From: Flavobacterium sp.
Lineage (GTDB): Bacteria; Bacteroidota; Bacteroidia; Flavobacteriales; Flavobacteriaceae
Reading direction: 5' to 3'
DNA: 64,000 nucleotides
NCBI RefSeq assembly: GCF_013822155.1
Contig: NZ_PNJW01000001.1
Span: 62,001 to 126,000 of the forward strand
This document shows positions 29,131 to 38,967 of this stretch, one piece after another. The stretch's first letter is position 1. Each line of letters opens with the position of its first letter. A program made the position numbers and the translations under genes. The notes beneath the pieces were generated by a model. It did no database searches. It saw only the letters and a list, made by a program, of their open reading frames with translations, and was not told where the DNA came from.

Positions 29131-29328
29131 TTAATCGCCATAGTAGCCGTCATCATAATACCCATCATCATAGTAACCATCATCATAGTAGCCATCGTCA
29201 TAATAGCCGTCATCATATGAATCATCACTATCAGATGAACATGATGCAACAAAATTTCCGGTAATTACTAAAGCAGAGCTTACAAGAATTACTTTACCAG
29301 AATTTTTTAAAAAATTACGTCTATTCAT
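29131..29328 (-). CDS. short RR-signal lipoprotein with (DDGYY)5 mature region
   Basis: MNRRNFLKNSGKVILVSSALVITGNFVASCSSDSDDSYDDGYYDDGYYDDGYYDDGYYDDGYYGD; lipobox VASC. Confidence 0.85.
   Translation of the reverse strand: MNRRNFLKNSGKVILVSSALVITGNFVASCSSDSDDSYDDGYYDDGYYDDGYYDDGYYDDGYYGD
29140..29214 (-). repeat. five 15-bp coding tandem repeats (DDGYY)
   Basis: GATGACGGCTATTAT / GACGATGGCTACTAT / GATGATGGTTACTAT / GATGATGGGTATTAT / GATGACGGCTACTAT. Confidence 0.95.
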
Positions 29329-29527
29329 AATCTTAAATTAGTTAGTTAAAACAAATATATTCAATTTTTAGTATATAACAATCAAATAAATAATTACCCT
29401 ACTATTTATTCTGAATTTAACACAATCTATTTATATCAATTTTTCTTTTTTGAATTTAATGACAAATCCGATTTTAATAGAACTGTTTTTTCTTTAATTG
29501 AATAAGATATATTTATAAAAATCACCC

Positions 29528-29672
29528 CGATTTATTTACCTCCTTTATCTGCAAGTTTGGCTTTATTTAAAGATGTGAAATGGTTCACCTGCCCGAACGT
29601 TAACACATTGAAAGTATTCAGACAGAAATGATTGCCGCGAATTTAAAAGATACTTACAACAAATTTTGTTAA
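29528..29672 (+). pseudogene. decayed 3' fragment of a second bacilliredoxin (brxA-like) gene
   Basis: PPLSASLALFKD... then frameshifts and EMIAANLKDTYNKFC*; aligns to [12 protein letters not shown]...[15 protein letters not shown] of 26599-27009; nucleotide GAAATGATTGCCGcGAATTTAAAAGAT near-identical. Confidence 0.9.
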
Positions 29673-29676
29673 ATAG

Positions 29677-29703
29677 AAAACCACCTTTTCAGGTGGTTTT
29701 TTT
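29677..29703. terminator. hairpin terminator
   Basis: AAAACCACCTtttcAGGTGGTTTTTTT. Confidence 0.85.
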
Positions 29704-29727
29704 ATAATTTTATATAACTTTTTCAAA

Positions 29728-31167
29728 TTACCATCCGCCACCTAAAGCTTTGTATAACTGCATAACAGCCGATAATTTTTCTTGTGATAACAATGATAAA
29801 TTTAATTCTGAATCAAATAAAGAACGCTCGGCATCCAAAACTTCTAAATACGAAACATATCCATTATCATATCGTGCTTGCGATAATTTTAAATATGTTC
29901 GGGCTGCTTCTGTTTGTCTGAAGGCTGCATTCCATTCTTCATTGTACGTATCAACTGTAACCAAAGCAGTTTCAACCTCAGCAACCGCATTTATTATCGA
30001 TTTCTGGTAGTTTAATTTAGATTCTTCCGCAATTTGTTGGTTCAAAACTACGCGTTGTTTGTTTTTTCCAAAATTAAACAACGGTCCAAATACGCCACCA
30101 CCAACATTTTGAATGTAGGAACCGCTATCAAAAACTTTAGAAATATCCGGACTTGCAAATCCTGCAAAAGCAGCAATATTGAAGGAAGGAAAACGCATAG
30201 CTTGAGCTACACCAATTCGTTCATTGGCAGCAATGTATTCTAATTCCGAACGTTTTACGTCGGGTCTATTTTCCAACAATGTAGAGGGTAAAGCAACCGG
30301 AATTTGCTTAGCGACGGTTTGTTCATAATTCCATTTTCCACGTGGGATAGGTCCCGGCATTTGTCCGGTTAAGATATTTAACGAATTTTCTAAAATAGTA
30401 ATAACTCTTTTAACTTGTTGAAAGGTACGCTCAGCTATAGCAACTTGTTGTTCTACTTGCACTTTATCCAACTGAGAAACATAGCCCTTTTTAAAACGTT
30501 GACCGATAATTTCATCTGATTTTTTTCTGGATTCAATCGTTTTTTGAGTGATAATTAATCGATTATCGTAATCTCTCAATTGAAAATAAGTCGAAGCAAT
30601 TTCAGCAACCAAACCGGAAACAACTGCTTTTCTAGCTTCATCAGATGCTAATAATTCACTTCTCAATGCACCTGTTTCATGACGAACTTTCCCCCAGAAA
30701 TCAAGTTCCCAAGACATGTTTGCCACCAAACTGGTTGGATAAGCAGCTGTTTGTTTACTGTTGATTACGCCATTATAACCAATAGAAGGGTATAAATCGG
30801 CTTTTGTAATTCCTAAAACCGCTTTTGATTGCTCAATTCTTGCTAAGGCTATTCGTAAATCATAATTATTATCCAGTCCCTTTTGAATCAAGTCTTTTAA
30901 AACCGGGTCATCAAAAATGTCAAACCATTTAACATTTGCCACTGAATCATTTACATTCGCATCAGCTGCTTGATTTGCATAGCTCTGTGGATTTTTTTCC
31001 ACTACAGGTCGACTGTATTTGGGTCCCACTTTACATCCTATAGGAAGTAAAACAGCAATCAAAAGAATAACTACTATTTTATAATGCTTATTCATGGCTT
31101 GAAGTATTAGATTCTGTACTATTTTCACCTTCCGATAGTTCATTTTTCTTGCTTCCCAATTTTTCAA
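29728..31167 (-). CDS. RND efflux outer-membrane lipoprotein (NodT/OprM/TolC family)
   Basis: IGCKVGPKYSRPVV lipobox; ENRPDVKRSELEYIAANERIGVAQAMRFPSFN; likely ATG start further downstream near 31095 (MNKHYKIVVILLIAVLLPIGC). Confidence 0.94.
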   Translation of the reverse strand: MKNWEARKMNYRKVKIVQNLILQAMNKHYKIVVILLIAVLLPIGCKVGPKYSRPVVEKNPQSYANQAADANVNDSVANVKWFDIFDDPVLKDLIQKGLDNNYDLRIALARIEQSKAVLGITKADLYPSIGYNGVINSKQTAAYPTSLVANMSWELDFWGKVRHETGALRSELLASDEARKAVVSGLVAEIASTYFQLRDYDNRLIITQKTIESRKKSDEIIGQRFKKGYVSQLDKVQVEQQVAIAERTFQQVKRVITILENSLNILTGQMPGPIPRGKWNYEQTVAKQIPVALPSTLLENRPDVKRSELEYIAANERIGVAQAMRFPSFNIAAFAGFASPDISKVFDSGSYIQNVGGGVFGPLFNFGKNKQRVVLNQQIAEESKLNYQKSIINAVAEVETALVTVDTYNEEWNAAFRQTEAARTYLKLSQARYDNGYVSYLEVLDAERSLFDSELNLSLLSQEKLSAVMQLYKALGGGW

Positions 31168-34100
31168 TCATAATAAATAATCCCGGAACTACTAAAACTC
31201 CTAAAATCGTTGCAATTAACATACCACTGAACACTACCATTCCCATAACAATACGTGCTTGCGAACCGGCACCTGTTGCTGTTAACAAGGGAACAACACC
31301 TAAAATAAATGCAAATGCTGTCATCAAAATAGGTCGGAAACGAAGCTTTGCAGCTACCATAGAAGCTTGAACCAAAGGCACCCCTTTTTCGTACTCTTCT
31401 TTGGCAAACTCAACAATCAAAATCGCATTTTTGGCTACTAAACCAATAAGTAAAACCAACCCAATCTGAGCAAAAACATTATTTACGTAGGCATCACTAC
31501 CAAATCCTGCTAAAAACAATCCTAAAAATGCTCCAAATACTGCGAATGGTGCTCCAAGTAGCACGCTAAATGGGAGTTTCCAACTTTCGTATTGAGCAGC
31601 TAGAATTAAAAACACGAATATCAATGCCATTAAGAATACCGTTCCTCCTCCGGGAGAATTTTTTTCCTGATACGAAAGATTGATGTAGTCAAAACTCATA
31701 TCGGCCGGTAAGGTTTGACTGGCAACTTCCTCTAAAGCTTTTAACGCTTGATCACTGCTATAACCCTCATTTGGACTACCGCCAATTTCCGCAGCTCTGA
31801 ATAGATTTAATCGGTTGGTAAAATCAGGCCCGGTTACTTTTGTAGCATTAACCAAAGTAGAAATTGGCAACATATCTCCATTACTATTTTTTACATAAAT
31901 CAGATTTAAATTTTCCGGTTTCACACGATCCACCGCTTCGCCTTGTAAATAAACTTTATATTGACGACCAAAACGGTTAAAATCATTCACATAGGTTCCT
32001 CCCAAGAGTGCTCCCAAGGCTTCTGTTACCTTAGAAACTGGAACGCCTAATTTCATCGCTTTGTCGTTATCAATCTCTAATTTAATTTGGGGAGTACCTG
32101 CATTAAAAGTGGTATAAATTCGTTGTATTTCCGGACGTTTCTGAGCTGCAGCTATGAAAGCTTGCGTTTGCTGTGCCAAATATTGGGGCGAATTTCCTCC
32201 TCGATCCTGCAGCATCAAACTGAAACCTGCTGAAGCACCTAACCCTTGAATTGCCGGAGGGCCGAAAGCAAATGCGGTTGCATTGGTGATTTGCGTGGCT
32301 AGTTTGGCATTCAATCGGTCAACCAACTGTTTTGCCGTTTCAGTTCTTTCTTCCCACGGTTTTAAAGAAATAAAAATGAAAGCATTGTTTGGTTGAAAAG
32401 AACTAGTCAAAGCACTATACCCATTAATCGTTGTAAAAGATAATATTGATTCTTCTTCGCCAAGGAAGCTGTCTATTTTTTTCGAAACCTCATCAGTACG
32501 CTGCAGAGATGAAGCAGGAGGTAGCACAATATTAACTAACACATAACCCTGATCTTCTTCAGGAATAAACCCTAATGGAATTTTTTTACCCAACAAAGCA
32601 ACTCCTACCATTACAACCCCAAGTAAAAGTACAATTCGGAAGGATTTTTTAGCAAAGTAATTGACACCATTTAAATAACCTCCCGTTACTTTTTCGAAAA
32701 TTGCATTAAATCCTGTGAAAAATTTTGCCAACAATCCCTTTTGTTCACTGACCGGTTTTGTTGGTTTTAAGAGCATGGCACAGAGTGCTGGACTTAAGGA
32801 CAATGCACTAAAAGCCGAAAAGGCAACCGAAACCGCGATCGTAATAGCAAATTGTTGATAGAAACGACCGGTAATACCCGGTGTCATAGCTACAGGAATG
32901 AAAACCGCACACAAAATTAAAGCAATCGCAATTACAGGTCCGGAAACCTCTTTCATCGCCTGAATAGTCGCCTCTCGCGGGGATTTACCTTTTTCTATGT
33001 GATGAATGACGGCTTCCACAACAACAATGGCATCATCTACAACAATACCAATGGCTAAAACTAAACCTAATAATGAAAGTGTATTGATAGAAAATCCCAA
33101 TAAGGGGAAAACGGCGATTGTACCAATCAAAGAAACGGGAACAGTAATCAAAGGAATAAGTGTAGCCCGCCAGTTTTGTAAAAAAATGAACACTACAAGA
33201 ATTACAAGGAAGATAGCTTCAAAAAGTGTATGCACAATATCTTCAACACCAGCAGTAATAGCTAGTGTAGTATCTAATGATTCCTGGTATTGGATTCCCT
33301 TAGGGAATCTTTCAGAAACTTCCTTCATTGCTTTTTTTACTGATTCTGATACTTCAAGTGCGTTACTCCCCGGCATTTGATATAAAGCAAGAACTGCACT
33401 TGGAGCATTGTTTCTACGAGCCGATGAGCTATAATTTTCAGTACCTAACTCTACACGAGAGATGTCGCTAAGTAATACTTGAGCTCCGTCTTCCTTACTT
33501 CGAACAACAATGCTAGCAAATTGTTTTTCATTAACTAAACGATCTTGTAGTGTAACTCCATAAGTAAAATCGGTGCCCATCGGTGCCGGTTCAGCTCCAA
33601 ATTTTCCACCGGGACTAATCATGTTTTGGGCATTCAAGGCGTTCTTCACATCCTCAACCGTTACGCCTAGTTTGGACATAATATCAGGTTTCAACCAAAC
33701 ACGCATCGCATAATCACTACCTCCAAAAAGTGCAACTTCACCGACTCCTTTAATACGTGATAATTGGTCCAGAACATTGATACTGGCATAATTATTCAAA
33801 AACTTAGCATCATATTTCGGATTATCGGAGGTAATTGTTATCAACATCATCGGAAAAGACAATGATTTCTTAACCACAACCCCTTGTTGCTTTACGCTTG
33901 AAGGCATAAATGGAGACGATTGATTCTGCCGATTTTGAGTTAACATATTGGCATTATCTAAGTTGGTTCCAACATCAAAAGTCACCTCAATAGTACAAGC
34001 ACCATCGGAAGTATTAATTGATTTCATGTATAACATATTCTCAACTCCATTCACTTTTTGTTCAATAGGAGTTGCAACTGCCTGCTCCACATTCAACGCA

Positions 34101-34258
34101 TTTGCCCCTGTAAAACTCGTGGTGATTTTTACAACCGGTGGATTGATGTCCGGATATTGAGAAATAGGTGTCTTTTGTAATGCCAATAATCCGAGTATCA
34201 CGATGATGATACTGATAACCATTGCAACAATTGGTCTTCGGACGAAAAATTCTCCCAT
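31088..34258 (-). CDS. RND multidrug efflux permease (HAE1/AcrB family)
   Basis: MGEFFVRRPIVAMVISIIIVILGLLAL; GIVVDDAIVVVEAV; GLVAKNAILIVEFA. Confidence 0.97.
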   Translation of the reverse strand: MGEFFVRRPIVAMVISIIIVILGLLALQKTPISQYPDINPPVVKITTSFTGANALNVEQAVATPIEQKVNGVENMLYMKSINTSDGACTIEVTFDVGTNLDNANMLTQNRQNQSSPFMPSSVKQQGVVVKKSLSFPMMLITITSDNPKYDAKFLNNYASINVLDQLSRIKGVGEVALFGGSDYAMRVWLKPDIMSKLGVTVEDVKNALNAQNMISPGGKFGAEPAPMGTDFTYGVTLQDRLVNEKQFASIVVRSKEDGAQVLLSDISRVELGTENYSSSARRNNAPSAVLALYQMPGSNALEVSESVKKAMKEVSERFPKGIQYQESLDTTLAITAGVEDIVHTLFEAIFLVILVVFIFLQNWRATLIPLITVPVSLIGTIAVFPLLGFSINTLSLLGLVLAIGIVVDDAIVVVEAVIHHIEKGKSPREATIQAMKEVSGPVIAIALILCAVFIPVAMTPGITGRFYQQFAITIAVSVAFSAFSALSLSPALCAMLLKPTKPVSEQKGLLAKFFTGFNAIFEKVTGGYLNGVNYFAKKSFRIVLLLGVVMVGVALLGKKIPLGFIPEEDQGYVLVNIVLPPASSLQRTDEVSKKIDSFLGEEESILSFTTINGYSALTSSFQPNNAFIFISLKPWEERTETAKQLVDRLNAKLATQITNATAFAFGPPAIQGLGASAGFSLMLQDRGGNSPQYLAQQTQAFIAAAQKRPEIQRIYTTFNAGTPQIKLEIDNDKAMKLGVPVSKVTEALGALLGGTYVNDFNRFGRQYKVYLQGEAVDRVKPENLNLIYVKNSNGDMLPISTLVNATKVTGPDFTNRLNLFRAAEIGGSPNEGYSSDQALKALEEVASQTLPADMSFDYINLSYQEKNSPGGGTVFLMALIFVFLILAAQYESWKLPFSVLLGAPFAVFGAFLGLFLAGFGSDAYVNNVFAQIGLVLLIGLVAKNAILIVEFAKEEYEKGVPLVQASMVAAKLRFRPILMTAFAFILGVVPLLTATGAGSQARIVMGMVVFSGMLIATILGVLVVPGLFIMIEKLGSKKNELSEGENSTESNTSSHE

Positions 34259-34269
34259 GATACTTTAAA

Positions 34270-35436
34270 TTATTTAGTTTGAGCTGCTTTCTTATCAGCT
34301 TGACCTGGTTGCCAATTTGAAGCTTTAGGTACAATTACGCTTCCGTTTCGCAATAAGGAAGTACCTCCCATTGCAATTTTATCTCCTGCTTTTAACCCGT
34401 CTTCAATGACATAGGCATCTTTAAAAGATTGGCCTGGAGTAATGATTTTCATTTCGACGGTATTGTTGGCTCCTAAAACATATACTTGATAAATTCCTTG
34501 CATTTCAATGACGGCACGTTGTGGAATTACAATCGCATTTTTTCGCACATCGGTCACCACGCCTACTTTTACATATTGTCCTGGGCGAAGTAATTTATCC
34601 GGATTTGGAAAAGCAGTTTCAAAAGTTATGGCACCTGTTGATGGATCAATTTGACGGTCTGCAAAACTCATTTTACCTAATTGTGGATACATTGAACCAT
34701 CGGATAATTTAAGTGTTATCGATTCTCCTATACCTTTTAATGTTGAATTTTCTTTGTTATACTCTCTAAAAATTCGAAGAAATTCCTGTTCACTAATAGT
34801 AAAGCGTACACGCACATCACCTAAATCTGAAATTGTATTTAAAACAGAAGTGGCACCTGGACGAACATAATCGCCTACCCGTACTTTTGATATCCCAATC
34901 AAACCACTAACGGGTGCTGTAATTCTGCAATAACCCAACTCAATTCTTGCATTATCTAAAGAAGCTGCAGAAGCACTCATTTTTGCTAAAGCAGCATTAT
35001 AAGCCTCTTTGGCAGCTACTAACTCTCTTTGGCTTAATGCATTCATTTTAGCCAAAGGTTCTACCATGTCTAAATCAGATTTTGCTTTAGCTAAACGTGC
35101 TTGTGACTCCGCTAAATTACCTTGAGCTTGTATCACTTTTGCTTGAAAAGGCAATGGATCGATGGTGTACAATAATTCTCCCTTAGTAACAACGCTTCCT
35201 TCTTTAAAGTTAAGACTTTCAATAACTCCGTCAACACGAGGATTAATTTGAATATCTGATTGACCAAATGTTTGTCCGGTATATTCTGATTCTAATCTTA
35301 CATCTTGCTGTAAAACTTCGATAACAGCTATTTCTAAAGGAATGGCATCAGGAGGAGTTTCCTGCTTACAAGAAACTAAAACAGTAATTAATAAAGCCTG
35401 AACAAATAACAATTTTGTTATGATTGAAACTTTCAT
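34270..35436 (-). CDS. RND efflux periplasmic adaptor (membrane fusion protein)
   Basis: Lipoprotein signal; RVDGVIESLNFKEGSVVTKGELLYTIDPLPFQA; GYCRITAPVSGLIGIS. Confidence 0.96.
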   Translation of the reverse strand: MKVSIITKLLFVQALLITVLVSCKQETPPDAIPLEIAVIEVLQQDVRLESEYTGQTFGQSDIQINPRVDGVIESLNFKEGSVVTKGELLYTIDPLPFQAKVIQAQGNLAESQARLAKAKSDLDMVEPLAKMNALSQRELVAAKEAYNAALAKMSASAASLDNARIELGYCRITAPVSGLIGISKVRVGDYVRPGATSVLNTISDLGDVRVRFTISEQEFLRIFREYNKENSTLKGIGESITLKLSDGSMYPQLGKMSFADRQIDPSTGAITFETAFPNPDKLLRPGQYVKVGVVTDVRKNAIVIPQRAVIEMQGIYQVYVLGANNTVEMKIITPGQSFKDAYVIEDGLKAGDKIAMGGTSLLRNGSVIVPKASNWQPGQADKKAAQTK

Positions 35437-35592
35437 AGTATTTGATTTATAGACAAATGTAATTATTTTGTTAAAAAAAATATAATTATATTTAATTCTT
35501 TTTTACAAAATACGCAATCTCCTTGATTATTATGTATTGTACAAAACATTCTCTTTTTGAACTCTGTTTTTTATTAAAAGATTGTTAAATTT

Positions 35593-36819
35593 GTGTTTAC
35601 TAAAAAAAATAAGATGACTGAATTTCCTGTAATTATTATAGTAGCCGTTTTACTTTTTATATACGGTATTTTTTCAAAAAAACTTGTTTCAAGTCCAATT
35701 TCTCCACCGTTATTCTTCTGTTTTGTTGGAATTATATTATCAACTTTTTCCTTTGAATTTGCCAAAGATGGTTTCAATACTAAATTGATTCGAATTTTTT
35801 TAGAATTGACTTTGGTAATTACGCTTTTTACAGATGCATCGTCTATTAATTTGAAGGGGTTAAAAAGTTTCAAGAGTATTCCCTTTCGATTGCTTTTTAT
35901 AGGTCTGCCAATCACAATTATTTTTGGTTTTGGTTTAGCCAAACTGATTTTTCCTGAAGTTGATATCGTTGTGGTTTTGTTATTAGCTCTTATTTTAGCT
36001 CCAACTGATGCCGTTTTAGGCCAAGCAGTTGTAACATTTAAATGGATTCCAGAAAAAATCAGACAATCCATCAATGTGGAAAGTGGTTTAAACGATGGCT
36101 TTGTTTTACCTTTTGTACTACTCTGTTTTTTTATTATTAACAAGGAAACCGATGTTAATGCTACCAGTATTGAAACAAAAGATTTTTTAATTTTTTTAAT
36201 GAAACAATTTGTTTTCGCAACGGGTATCGGCCTATTAATAGGTCATTTTGGAAGTAAAATAATCAATAAAAGCATTGTTAACAAAAGTATTGAACATATA
36301 TTCCTGACTATTTCCGGAATGCTTTTGGCTTTAGCCGCTTATTTCTTTGCCGAAGAAGTTCACGGAAATGGATTTATTGCCGCATATGTTGCAGGTTTAG
36401 CTTTTAGAAATATAAAATCAGATTCGGATGTAAAAATTATCAGTGAATTCAATGAAACCATTACTAACGGTTTAAACATGTTTATCTTTTTTGTTTTTGG
36501 GTTTTTTATTGTCCATAAAATATACGATTTTCTTGATTGGAATGTAATCATTTATGCACTTTTAAGTTTAACAATTATTCGAATGCTTCCGGTGATTTTT
36601 GTTCTAACCGGAACAGGTTTAACTTGGTTTGACAAACTATTTATCAGTTGGTTTGGTCCTAGAGGGATTGCCTCCATTTTATATTTAGCCATGTTTGTTT
36701 TACAAGTGAACTTTAAAGGCTATGAAAAAATGATTAGCACCATTATTTTAACCGTTTTATTGAGTATTTTTTTTCACGGCATCAGTGCTGTTTACTTATC
36801 TAATAAATACAAAGTATGA
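35593..36819 (+). CDS. cation:proton antiporter (CPA1/NhaP-like)
   Basis: ~12 TM; ALILAPTDAVLGQAVV, NVESGLNDGFVLP, WFGPRGIASILY. Confidence 0.92.
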   Translation: MFTKKNKMTEFPVIIIVAVLLFIYGIFSKKLVSSPISPPLFFCFVGIILSTFSFEFAKDGFNTKLIRIFLELTLVITLFTDASSINLKGLKSFKSIPFRLLFIGLPITIIFGFGLAKLIFPEVDIVVVLLLALILAPTDAVLGQAVVTFKWIPEKIRQSINVESGLNDGFVLPFVLLCFFIINKETDVNATSIETKDFLIFLMKQFVFATGIGLLIGHFGSKIINKSIVNKSIEHIFLTISGMLLALAAYFFAEEVHGNGFIAAYVAGLAFRNIKSDSDVKIISEFNETITNGLNMFIFFVFGFFIVHKIYDFLDWNVIIYALLSLTIIRMLPVIFVLTGTGLTWFDKLFISWFGPRGIASILYLAMFVLQVNFKGYEKMISTIILTVLLSIFFHGISAVYLSNKYKV

Positions 36820-37481
36820 AATCGTATATAAGCACATGGAATGAATCAAAAATATTTCCGGTCTTTTTGACTTTTCTGGTAATTATTTTGTTTCTAATTC
36901 TGCCCTATTCACACAATAGGCCTTTTATTCAAGGCTTGGTGTCCTTGTTTTTAGCCGCAAATCTTGTGCTTGGCGTTTATTCGATCAAAACAAAAACTAC
37001 GGTTCGTTATCTAGCTATTTTTTTAGCAATTGTCATTTCAACCCTAGAGATTTTAAATGTGAACCTCGAAATTTCTAACTTAATAATTGTTGCGATTGTT
37101 TGTTGGATATTAATTATCAGTCTTTTACTTTATGTTTTCATTATAAAAGTATTTGAAACGAATTCCGATAGTATCCATAGAATTCAAGGGGGTATAGCCT
37201 CCTATCTTTTAATTGGTTTATTATTTGCATTTGTTTTTTACTTGATTTATAATTTATCTCCTCTCTCTTTCTCTTTTAATGATTCTTTTTCAAGTTCAGA
37301 AATGGTTTTTTACGATTTTATTTACTACAGTTATGTAAACTTATGTACTGTTGGTTTTGGTGATATTACTCCGGTGAATCCCATTTCACAATCAATCAGT
37401 ATTCTTGAAGCAATTATCGGCGTATTATTTCCAACGGTGCTCATCGGCTATTTAATTTCTGATGCTACTTCAAAAAAATAG
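36816..37481 (+). CDS. potassium channel family protein (two-pore-helix Ion_trans_2 type)
   Basis: Selectivity filter NLCTVGFGDITPV; ATGA overlap with antiporter. Confidence 0.88.
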   Translation: MKSYISTWNESKIFPVFLTFLVIILFLILPYSHNRPFIQGLVSLFLAANLVLGVYSIKTKTTVRYLAIFLAIVISTLEILNVNLEISNLIIVAIVCWILIISLLLYVFIIKVFETNSDSIHRIQGGIASYLLIGLLFAFVFYLIYNLSPLSFSFNDSFSSSEMVFYDFIYYSYVNLCTVGFGDITPVNPISQSISILEAIIGVLFPTVLIGYLISDATSKK

Positions 37482-37585
37482 TCGCCAAAGAATGATTTTA
37501 TATATACAACCAATTTAGTACCTTTGCCAACGAATTCTTCCATTTAGAATTCAAACCTATTTTACTCACTCAAACTGTTTATAGC

Positions 37586-38965
37586 ATGCAACTGTATAAC
37601 ACAATGCGAGCAGAGGAAAGAGCCGAACTTATTGATCAAGCCGGCAAACAACGATTGACGTTGTCTTTCTATGCCTACGCCAAAATTGAAGACCCTAAAA
37701 AATTTAGAGACGATTTGTTTTTAGCTTGGAATCCGTTGGATGTCTTGGGAAGAATTTACGTGGCGAACGAAGGAATCAATGCCCAACTTTCATTACCCGC
37801 AGATTATTTTTATCAATTTAAAGATACGATTGAAGCGTATGATTTTATGAAAGGTATTCGTTTGAATATCGCCAGAGAACACGACGATCATTCCTTTTTA
37901 AAACTGACTATTAAAGTTAGACATAAAATTGTTGCGGATGGCTTGGATGACTCCACTTTTGATGTCACCAACAAAGGGATTCACCTAAAAGCAAAAGAAT
38001 TTAATCAATTGCTTGAAGATCCGAACACAATAGTAGTTGATTTTAGAAATCATTACGAAAGTGAAATTGGTCATTTTAAAGGGGCAATTACACCTGATGT
38101 GGACACTTTTAGAGAATCGTTGCCAATTATCGAAGAACAACTTAAAGACTTCAAAGAAGATAAAAATTTATTGATGTATTGCACCGGAGGAATTCGATGC
38201 GAAAAAGCAAGTGCGTTTTTTAAACACAAAGGGTTCAAAAACGTGTATCAATTAGAAGGCGGAATTATCGAATATGCCCGTCAGATTGAGCAAGAAGGTT
38301 TGCCAAGTAAATTCATCGGTAAAAATTTTGTGTTCGATCATCGCTTGGGCGAACGAATCACTAACGATATTGTTTCACAATGCCATCAATGTGGGAAACC
38401 CTGCGACAATCATACCAATTGTGTAAACGATGGTTGTCATTTACTTTTTATTCAATGCGACGAATGCAAAGAAAAAATGGATAATTGTTGTTCAGCCGAA
38501 TGTCAGGAAATTATTCATTTACCGTTAGCCGAACAAGTAAATTTAAGAAGAGGCATTCAAAAAGGAAACATGATTTTCAAAAAAGGAAAATCGGATGCTT
38601 TAAAATTCAAACATACCGGTGAATTGTCCGATGTTTCTTTGGCAATTGCTGAACCCGGCTTTAACGAATTGGCTAAGCAAAAACCCCTTCGCGAACGCAT
38701 TAAAAGAAAAAAAGTATTGGTTGCGAAAGCTCAACATTACTACACCAAAGCCCAAGTGGGACTGTTTTTGATGGAAAACCATGAATTAACTATTGGTGAC
38801 AGAATTTTAATTTCGGGACCAACTACCGGAAATGAAGAATTTGTGTTAGAAAAAATGTTTGTCAACGGAACCGAAAATTCATTGGCAAAACCAGGAGATA
38901 AGTTGACTTTTACTGTTCCTTTTCGCATTCGATTGTCTGATAAATTATATAAAATCCTTTCATAA
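37586..38965 (+). CDS. trhO: tRNA uridine hydroxylase TrhO (rhodanese-related, YceA-like) with C-terminal U32-type domain
   Basis: YVANEGINAQLSLP, VVDFRNHYESEIGHFKGAI, MYCTGGIRCEKASAF, Cys-rich CHQCGKPCDNHTNC; C-terminal GDRILISGPTTGNEE...PFRIRLSDKLYKIL. Confidence 0.93.
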   Translation: MQLYNTMRAEERAELIDQAGKQRLTLSFYAYAKIEDPKKFRDDLFLAWNPLDVLGRIYVANEGINAQLSLPADYFYQFKDTIEAYDFMKGIRLNIAREHDDHSFLKLTIKVRHKIVADGLDDSTFDVTNKGIHLKAKEFNQLLEDPNTIVVDFRNHYESEIGHFKGAITPDVDTFRESLPIIEEQLKDFKEDKNLLMYCTGGIRCEKASAFFKHKGFKNVYQLEGGIIEYARQIEQEGLPSKFIGKNFVFDHRLGERITNDIVSQCHQCGKPCDNHTNCVNDGCHLLFIQCDECKEKMDNCCSAECQEIIHLPLAEQVNLRRGIQKGNMIFKKGKSDALKFKHTGELSDVSLAIAEPGFNELAKQKPLRERIKRKKVLVAKAQHYYTKAQVGLFLMENHELTIGDRILISGPTTGNEEFVLEKMFVNGTENSLAKPGDKLTFTVPFRIRLSDKLYKILS

Positions 38966-38967
38966 TC

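Noticed and set aside
33006-33380. 124-aa plus-strand ORF opposite RND permease
   Set aside because: Shadow of the conserved GIVVDDAIVVVEAV region of the permease.
35574-36143. 189-aa minus-strand ORF opposite antiporter
   Set aside because: Shadow ORF, Lys/Ser/Ile-rich low-complexity translation; antiporter motifs in the other strand.
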